Below the pieces are notes generated by a model. It was not told where the DNA came from. It saw only the letters and a list, made by a program, of their open reading frames with translations, and made no database searches. 25,171 nucleotides of DNA from Paramarasmius palmivorus (lineage: Eukaryota > Basidiomycota > Agaricomycetes > Agaricales > Marasmiaceae). This document shows, piece after piece, positions 18,880 through 25,171 of this stretch (within the stretch, counting starts at the first letter, position 1; the number at the start of each line of letters is the position of its first letter). The position numbers were made by a program, and so were the translations under genes. The stretch covers positions 1-25,171 of the forward strand of contig JAYKXP010000337.1 of assembly GCA_037176845.1 (NCBI GenBank), read 5' to 3'.

Positions 18880-18959
18880 CTCTAACTGTCTATTGGTCAT
18901 AGATGCGCCGTTGTCTTCCCGTGTTGTGCGAAAGCTGGGTTCGACTCCCAGCTAGGGAG
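18880..18959 (+). pseudogene. tRNA-Asp-like element, subfamily with altered D-arm
   Basis: The 5' acceptor reads AACTGTC, the loop is CGTTGTC, and the T-arm and 3' end (CCCAGCTAGGGAG) are kept. It is closest to the element at 18618 in both body and downstream flank. Confidence 0.55.
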
Positions 18960-19054
18960 ATTTCGTGGTAGTCGTCAAGTTTTGGTTTTCACGACAGCGG
19001 GAATGGTCGAGATGTTGTCTATTTATCAAACAAAACAGTCTTTTGGTAGTTACC

Positions 19055-19059
19055 AAAAA
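19055..19059 (-). terminator. Pol III terminator of tRNA-Asp
   Basis: Five T on the minus strand, 23 bases past the 3' end of the tRNA-Asp at 19083-19175. Confidence 0.55.
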
Positions 19060-19082
19060 TTCACCGGCTTAAAGCGTGGTAC

Positions 19083-19175
19083 CTCCCTGGCTGGGAGTCG
19101 AACCCAGCTTTCGCGCGCAGAATCCAAATTACGGGCAATGACAGGCGCGTGTACTAACCGATATACTACCAGGGA
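19083..19175 (-). tRNA. tRNA-Asp(GUC) with 21-nt intron
   Basis: The mature part is identical to the genes at 3597 and 5884: TCCCTGG/CCAGGGA acceptor, GTAT/GTAC D stem, CGCGC/GCGCG anticodon stem, GUC anticodon, perfect T-arm and G73. The 21-nt intron after position 37 is unrelated in sequence to the other introns. It is the counterpart of the tRNA at 5884-5975 in the duplicated block. Confidence 0.92.
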
Positions 19176-19339
19176 GTTATCGGTGGGGTACTTCAACACT
19201 TACCTTCAGAGACGAATCTGAACCACAACCTTGAATACAATTCATCGGATAAGGAATACATCAACACACGACAGGGATGCAGGGATACAATGATGCGGAG
19301 GGGCCTAAACAATACCCTACCTACCACATAGCATCCAAA

Positions 19340-19362
19340 CCCGAACCCAAGACCCAAGACCC
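19340..19362 (-). promoter_or_regulatory. G-quadruplex-capable tract after YGGC pseudogene
   Basis: Four GGG runs on the minus strand with loops TCTT, TCTT and TTC, lying 6-28 bases beyond the final stop codon of the YGGC pseudogene. It corresponds to the tract at 6137-6171, although loops and spacing have changed. Confidence 0.45.
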
Positions 19363-19367
19363 AAAAC

Positions 19368-19771
19368 CTAGTAAGTCTGATCATCGCAACCGCTGTATTG
19401 GTCGCAGCCCTCAGTCGGAGGTGGTACCGAGGTATCGCAGCCTCCGTATTTGTCGCAATCTTAGGTGGGAGGTGAGGTCCAGTCACGACCGCCGTATTGA
19501 TCACAGGTAGGTGGTGGGGTGTAGGTATTGCATCCGCCATATTGATTGCATGAGCCGTACTAAGACGCTTTTATTAGCGTCAGGATAAAGGTGAGAGAAC
19601 CCAGGAGAACGTACCGAGTCATGGACTCCGTAAACACCCGACTTCTTACTCTTGATAACAGCACCCGAGACAGAGAGTGCGAATTCGAGAGTGACGAGGA
19701 CGATGAGGTCTTCGATGCAGGATTAGCATCAGAGTAAGGGGAGAGGGGAGGAGGGGGGAGCGTACCTTCAT
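19368..19771 (-). pseudogene. Decayed paralogue of the CDxYGGCD gene
   Basis: The three-exon layout of the gene at 6192-6746 is kept: a Met-Lys first exon at 19766-19771, a signal-peptide exon, and the repeat exon ending at 19368. Differences break it. The acceptor before exon 2 has changed from ACAG-TTCATC to a sequence where the only nearby AG (CGAAG) would shift the frame. The repeat exon has an in-frame TAA where the intact copy has AAG. Only four repeat units remain, with C-to-R and G-to-S changes (YGGRD, YSGCD). The Kex2-like KKR has become KSKK. Confidence 0.8.
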
Positions 19772-20277
19772 GTTGACTTTGGAGTGCAGGGATGAGAAGA
19801 CGGAGAGCTTGAACAGGACGAGAGGGGTTGACCTGATGAGGAAAGGAGGGCTTTGAGGAGGTTCTATACCGAGAGAAAGGGTATGAAATTGAGGGCTTAT
19901 AGCTGGGAAGTGGTTGGTTGGGTGTTTGATGAAGAGCTCGGGTAGGCTGTTTCATACAAGGAGGTCGGGCCAGCGTTTCATTCAGAGTCAAGAATGTCGG
20001 GTGAGCGCCGTGTCGTTGAGGGTCCTTGTGCGTCGGTGGAGTCGGCTGTTGTCGCTTTGGTTCTTCTCCAGAGTTTTCCCATCTTCACGGATGCTCTAAA
20101 TCCCAACTCAATCCTCTTCTTCCTTGCGCTTGCCCAAGCGTCTTGCGACCCATGAGGCAATCGTTGCACCGTGTTTCGGGTATTGAGTTGGGTTTGGATG
20201 ATCTTGCATGTCAGGTAGGGACTGGGCAGTGTGAAGGGAGGATGGACAAGGGACAAGGGACAGTGTAGTCGTCGTCG
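19772..20277. other. Duplicated upstream region of YGGC pseudogene
   Basis: Counterpart of 6747-7336, clearly related but with many indels. The several open frames on both strands are not conserved as frames between the two copies, so I call no gene. Confidence 0.5.
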
Positions 20278-20900
20278 TCAAGGGCAGAGAAGAGTTTGCT
20301 CGCCTTTCGGTTCCCATTCCGGCCGGCATGTGATCTTGTGATATCGATTTGCCTGATTTGGAAGAACCATTCCTGCCGAATAGTGTCTTCAATCGTCTTC
20401 GCAGTCTCTTTGTAGTCCGCCTAATAGTCGTTAGGCGTACCTAGACAAGAGATATAGTAGGGCACTGAAGTGGGCGTTTGCTCCAATATCAAGCCCACGG
20501 ACCATCGTGACGGTGTGACACATCTGTGATTTGGTAAAATGTCACATGGTCGTCACTGTTTTCTCCCTTTCCCATCATCTCGTTGTGGATGCCCGACAGC
20601 CACACCAAGCTCTCGCGGTCGGAAGGTTTGAGAAACAGGAACTAGACATCTCAGCGGGACTGCAGCGGGTACATCACTGTTTCTTCTCCCAATCACATGC
20701 CATATCACACGCGACGTTCTCTCAACTGACGCGTCGTCTATGCCTGTGCACAGTGCACGAATTAGAGCCCTATTCAATCCTTGGAAGATGATCTCCGCAG
20801 AGCATCATGTTGAAACCTGCGAAAATCAATCCCAGGTTACTTTACTGCGCTGATGAGTTCCTCTCAAATCCGTTCATGTTCGTTTGTACCGCTGAACGAC
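20278..20900. repeat. Third, decayed copy of the R unit (R3)
   Basis: It starts at TCAAGGGCAGAG and shares CATTCCGGCCGGCATGTGAT, ATGTCACATGGTCGTCAC and CCCTTTCCCATCATCTCGT with R1 and R2. The minus strand retains fragments of the same broken gene (TTIRR, GSSKSGKSIS, FQGLNRALI), with an 8-base insertion next to the KSIS segment that shifts the frame. It is present once here, against twice on the left. Confidence 0.7.
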
Positions 20901-22235
20901 ACTATGCGATCCTGACATACACCTAGGCTCATCCATACTCGACAATTCTATCACATCAGGCTCGCTCGGGATCTTGTTTATGGATTGATACTTGCTATCG
21001 ATAATCCAGAAGCTTGACGACTAGCTAGACGGTAACCGGTAACGTGTAGCCTTTCATTATCGTGCGCATTCTCCAACTAGTTATGGTCGCTCCTTTTGTC
21101 GCTTCAACCCTGGCGTATATGCTACGGAACGAAGGGCCTTTTGAATGTGAGTATTCGTGTTACTCTAAATCTTCATAGTCTAACATCACCCACGTTCTTG
21201 GGTTTGCGTCGTTTTCCTCGCCTAAAGTCACGATATCAAGTATCAAGCACACTAGAATGTTTCCAGTCCTCAACGACTCGGGCTATATGGTTTGTTTTAA
21301 ACTAGCTTTGAAGACACTAATACGGCAATGACGCACTATCTATGATGTCCTAGGGATTCACAAACCGACTTTCTCGTTTACGATCTTTGGTCCGCGTCTA
21401 CACTACAGCGAGGGGCTGTATCTAGCACATGTCGATGTCACAGGTAGGTAAAACACTTCGTCACCGGAATACACGGTGATAAAACGTCTCTCCATGTCAA
21501 GAAAGTCGCTTCCTGAATCTGTCTCTGCGAGTGCATATCGAGTTTCTCAAGAGCAGCCAATTCGACGCGGATTGGGGTGAGATTTGGGCTACTCGTTCAT
21601 CTGTGTTTACTCAAACCCAAACCCGCCCTCGTGGAACTTGCTTGATACGAGTATTAGTGGTACTCCGACCATGCAACCTCACCTGGGTCGAGGCAAGAGA
21701 CGTCTGGATCAAAGCCGCTCAAAATTAATACGAGAATAAGAACAAGTGCCTGCTTTACTAGTACAAGGCTTTTGCTAATCGTCGACTTGGATTAAATGTA
21801 AGGGACCACGAAGATGATGAGACTGTGATCCATACGCTTTCTATCACATAATTGACCCTCGGAAAGCCATGATATAGTTCTTGTCAAGCCAAGCGAACGG
21901 CCGCTGTCTCGAGTCACACATAAATGTCTGGGCTGTGCCACACAACACCTAGAATGAAGCATTGGCACTGGAATCCACCATAAAACCTTCCTTTCGAAGG
22001 ACATACGTTCTCTCCGGTGTCCAAACAATACCGCCGTTGACAGAACAGTACGGCCGTTTATCGCCGTCGGCCAAACTTGGCGCAAGGAAGAAAAGGTATT
22101 GAATGTACTTACAGTACGCGATCTGATGCTTCAATTGCTTGGATACTGTGTTACTCCACGTGCGGCCTCTTCCCTACAGGCGCCAGAGCCGGACGATGAT
22201 TGGCTAGATTACATCCGCCGTAACCGTCGTGGCTT
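20901..22235. other. Unresolved duplicated region, right copy
   Basis: Diverged counterpart of about 9900-10980 and 13430-13600, in the same order, without the sequence that lies between them on the left. No gene is recognised. Landmarks are GGCGTATATGCTACGGAA, CTTCGTCACCGGAATACAC, TTCGACGCGGATTGG and TACGGCCGTTTATCGCCG. Confidence 0.45.
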
Positions 22236-22665
22236 CCCCTTCCACTGATGATATCCAACCTTATCCCAGTAGCTTCGTGGGTGAAAAGACGCGTTCCAAG
22301 AAAGCCTTCTGGAAGTCAGAACTCTCGTAATGGTGGTGATACTCAAACTCGGGTGGCAATAGATTCAGCACGAGCGTTCTTAGGAGGGAGATAACAACTA
22401 CCGAATTGGCTCATATACTAAACCAAAGGTTGCAACCTGAACACTGGCGTGAATATGGAAAAACCGTCTGGATATGGTGCTACGACTATTACACTTTCAA
22501 GATGATGTACTCGGGTACGTAAATGAATAGCTAGCGATTTGGGACTTGTAAGTGCGTCTTGGGTCCAGGCTATGCAGGTAGTACAATTAAAGCGTGTCTT
22601 CACCCATGTATAGCGTTAGGATGGCATTTGAGGATTTAGATATTAAATATCTAATTCCTTGACTG
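22236..22665 (+). pseudogene. GH76 3'-end remnant (copy c)
   Basis: It matches about 16699-17120 of the GH76-like gene, starting at ACTGATGATATCCAACC and covering the cytosolic tail (AGGGAGATAACAACT, CCAAAGGTTGCAACCTGA), the stop region and 3' flank. The catalytic domain and membrane helix are absent, and small indels break the tail frame. It joins directly to sequence that on the left lies near 13.6 kb, which indicates a deletion of about 3.1 kb relative to the left block. Confidence 0.85.
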
Positions 22666-22938
22666 TGGAAACCTCCATGGTGGTTATTAGTACACGCATA
22701 GGAACAGACAGGATCACGACGTTATTTCTGATGTTTATTTTGTTGGTATTGGTTCACCGTGTAGAGTTTAATAGCACTACAGGTACTACTCGCTCTCTGT
22801 ATTGAAAACCTAACGACGAACATCACAGCCCACACAAGCCTCTCGATTAGACTCCCTCTCACGTTTTCCATTCCCTTAGTCCCCTTTGCGTTCCGTTATC
22901 ATACACAGATTTGGCGCCCTTATCATCAACAAAGCTAG
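22666..22938. other. Intergenic
   Basis: Nothing recognised. It lies between the end of the duplicated block and the 3' end of the DUF6593-like gene. Confidence 0.5.
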
Positions 22939-23244
22939 TCACTGCGACTTTCTCTTCCATTGTTCAACGACTACAAATGTAGTCACGATATCATCTGCTA
23001 TCGCAACTCCAGCATGAGATATTGATAACCTTGCGGGTCTTGCCTTCTGGCTGAAGATACCTGCATGGGATCTTTCCCATGTGGCGATTAATTTGTTGGA
23101 TTGATCGTGGAGCTGAAAAATACTCGATTAGGGATGCTTCAATGATAAGTCCACGTTCGAACATACTTCTTGGTTCCCATTTAACCTCGTCTTCCAAGTG
23201 TATTTTTGTCCATCTGAAGCCACGAAGGATCGTGCGCTACAACA
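22939..23244 (-). CDS. DUF6593-like protein, last two exons
   Basis: Exons at 22939-23112 and about 23167-23244 are joined in phase 0 across a clear 54-nt intron (donor GTATGT, branch-like CCTAATC, acceptor TTTTTCAG). The product contains RSFVASDGQKYTWK, then LIATWERSHAGIFSQKARPA, and ends DDIVTTFVVVEQWKRKSQ. This fits the C-terminal half of the basidiomycete DUF6593 family, which typically has a DG-(K/R)-x-Y-x-W-K turn and ends in a hydrophobic VTFVxVE strand plus basic tail. Its function is unknown. The N-terminal exons, expected to add about 80-100 residues, could not be assigned upstream (23245 onward), so the gene may be 5'-truncated or have exons I cannot see. The 68-codon frame at 22991-23197 on the same strand is a shadow. 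Confidence 0.65.
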
Positions 23245-24036
23245 CTACATTATATTCACGTAGTGGACCCCTCGAATGCTCTCGTACTGTTTACATAGTT
23301 AGAGCGACGATCTTTTTATGTTGACTAATGCTGTTGTGAAGGCCAATTGCTGTGTAAGGCTGTACATTTATGTGCGCCTTGCTTTGATGAAATCACGTCA
23401 TTCTTCTCAGGGCGATACTTGGGCGATACACATCTACTCTAGCCATACACACCGTAAATGGAAAATATTCCGCTCGGGGGAATTGGGTGCGGATTGGCGT
23501 TATATCAGTCAAATAGCTGAAAAAGACTGTGCGATACACCAAGAATTTCTCAGTGTAAACTGCCCTACTACGGATAAATTCTCTCTGTTGAAAAACAGAA
23601 TGTTTCACTCAGCAAAACTGAGTTATTGTTGAAAAATCTTGTTTCTCTCCGTCATTCTTCAGAGCGGTTTATTTTCATTTTCGGAAGTGATATGTACCTC
23701 TTTTCTTTGGACCCTCTTAAACCATTCTCTTTACCTCGTAGGGCAACGCATTGACACTTTTCTTTCTGTCAGAGACCCCACCCCTTCCCGGTTTGCAACC
23801 TCATCGTGTTTTAGGCCCTATCTGTTGCGTCGTAAGTGCTTCCTCAAACGTCAAGAAAACGTCTGAACTCTACTCCTATCTGACCGCCACCACAACCGCA
23901 GCCTTCATCGCCTATTCAATTCAAATAATGTAATGGTGACTGAATACTCTAGCACCTACGCCTTTATTACTAGTCGTACGCGCGGTATTCATTCAAAGGT
24001 CAAGTCAAAATACTCAACTACGCCTCTTCTTGAAAT
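23245..24036. other. Unresolved, between two minus-strand genes
   Basis: It may contain the 5' exons and promoter of the DUF6593-like gene and the 3' UTR of the amidohydrolase gene. A 104-codon plus-strand frame (23318-23632) and a 71-codon minus-strand frame (23393-23608) overlap each other, and neither has recognisable motifs. Confidence 0.4.
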
Positions 24037-25171
24037 CTAACAAACACTGACCACCTTACCCCAAAACTCCAACAGTGTTCCCCCCTTTGTGGCAACCAAA
24101 TCCCCATCCTCATCCTGTTCCATCATTGAACAAACGCGCGGTCAAATTCAATTCCCATTCCAGCGTCTCCGCTCTGGGGACCACACCGCCTCAATGCCAG
24201 CCCATCCAATATCAAACCTCAAATTCCTGGCCCAGCATCCTCTTCCGTCGCTGAGAACCCCAACACCGACTGTCACGTTGGCGTCGAGTAGAGTCTTGAT
24301 GGCCGATTTGGGTGTTAGTGGGGGACCTGGGAGCCTACGAGTATGAGGATGAGTGCACAAGACAAAGAAAGAAGTAGAAAAGTACGTACAAGCGGACACC
24401 ATCCCAAAGGTATGGAAATGGTCTACTCGGTTTAACGAGTACACCAATATCCGCCTCACCTAGCTCGGTAGCGAGTAGATGAGCTTCCGTACCTCCAGAA
24501 ATGACGAGCTTGACGTTATCGTTAGCCGAGTTACGTTTGAGATGGATGAGTGAGGCAATAATGTCAGCTGAATGGGCTTCTACAACTAACGGTAGGTCAC
24601 CCTATACGAAATTCTTGTCAGGTATCAGGAACAGGACGAAAAGGAACAACGTACGGCACGTATATGTCCCCAAACCCCATCCCCAGCTTCCAGCCCATTC
24701 CTAATTGAGCCAATACCATTCGAACCATTCGGGATTCTGATCTCAACATGCGCTGCTACCTCATCTTTCACTACCGCGCCGTTTTCCAATTTATGCCGTG
24801 AACCCGTTGAATGAAGGGCACTGATTCCAGGTGTAAGAGAGAGCGAGACCGGAGGTGTAATTGAAAGCGTGGCTCCGTGGTGGTGAGCTAGTAAAGCGTC
24901 TCTAGATCCGAATAAAAGACCGTCAACGGCTCTGGAGCCTGCGCCACCAACGTCTTGGGTAGATTTCTCGCCAGAAATGTGGACTAGACCGAGTGGTGGG
25001 CCATAGTTAGTTAGACCGGGGCTAGCGTGGAATGTTTGGTGAGTCAAATAGGACTTCAAGAAAGGGCGAAAGCCTTACGATAGTGAACCTCCTTCCAAGT
25101 CGATGTGAATGTCCTTATCAAGCTGGCTTTCGGTGCACTCAGGGAATCCTTCTATCTCTTTACTGACATCG
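24037..25171 (-). CDS. CE9-type amidohydrolase, 3' part, cut by window edge
   Basis: Minus-strand exons are 25079-25171 (continuing beyond the window), 24655-25021, 24390-24601 and 24037-24334, with three GT-AG introns of 53-57 nt and consistent phases. The product shows GGSLSPGLTNYGPPLGLV, then LLFGSRDALLAHHHG, LPLVVEAHSADIIASL, VKLVISGGTEAHLLA, PSRPFPYLWDG, LPGPPLTPKSAI and ARNLRFDIGWAGIEA. This is the fungal metal-dependent amidohydrolase group often annotated as carbohydrate esterase family 9 (imidazolonepropionase / GlcNAc-6-phosphate deacetylase-like). Substrate is unknown; HHH and VEAHSAD may include metal ligands. After GIEAV the frame shifts. As written, the protein ends early at 24148, but two compensating small frame changes would restore a conserved-looking end (DLVATKGG, LLEFWGKVV) with a stop at 24037-24039. 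So the 3' end is either mutated, contains a sequencing error, or is spliced in a way I did not see. Confidence 0.82.

Noticed and set aside
19193..19540. 115-codon minus-strand frame
   Set aside because: Out-of-frame reading of the decayed YGGC copy, running on into unrelated sequence next to the tRNA-Asp gene.
1..25171. CRISPR array, prophage or bacterial operon
   Set aside because: No regular spacer-repeat pattern, no ribosome binding sites, and all clear genes have spliceosomal introns.

Overview
This window looks like nuclear DNA of a filamentous basidiomycete, most likely an Agaricomycete. The evidence is a class I hydrophobin, a GH76-type membrane glycosidase, a DUF6593-type protein, a CE9-type amidohydrolase, genes cut by many 48-60 nt introns with GT(A/G)NGT donors, and tRNA-Asp genes with 20-22 nt introns. 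No prokaryotic feature, CRISPR array or intact transposon was seen. Most real coding sequence is split into short exons and had to be assembled by hand, so the longest open frames are often not the genes.

Layout. A hydrophobin gene lies at 1707-2149 (+). From about 2.3 to 6.0 kb there is no protein gene that I can support. This stretch holds a small hairpin repeat family and an array of tRNA-Asp(GUC)-derived elements, of which three are intact and the rest degenerate. At 6192-6746 (-) sits a three-exon gene for a secreted 147-residue protein made of seven CDxYGGCD units; I know no family for it. From 7.3 to 9.55 kb there is a 1.1 kb direct tandem repeat (R1, R2) carrying broken pieces of an unrecognised minus-strand gene. 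A truncated GH76 pseudogene (12.29-13.15 kb) is followed by an apparently intact 12-exon GH76 gene with a C-terminal membrane anchor (14615-16989, +). A second tRNA-Asp-like array follows at 17.58-19.18 kb, then a broken copy of the CDxYGGCD gene (19368-19771, -), a third copy of the R repeat (20.28-20.9 kb), and a remnant of the GH76 3' end (22.24-22.66 kb). The right end holds the last two exons of a DUF6593-like gene (-) and the 3' part of a CE9-type amidohydrolase gene (-) that runs off the window.

The main structural point is that about 5.7-17.1 kb and 18.6-22.7 kb are collinear, same-orientation copies of one block: convergent tRNA-Asp pair, YGGC gene, R repeat, unresolved region, GH76. 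The right copy is decayed and shortened, and the left copy has expanded internally by duplicating R and GH76. The hydrophobin, the YGGC protein and the GH76 protein are all predicted to be secreted or at the cell surface, but nothing in the sequence shows that they work together. The most novel item is the CDxYGGCD repeat protein, with a G-quadruplex-capable tract just after its stop codon that is kept in both copies.
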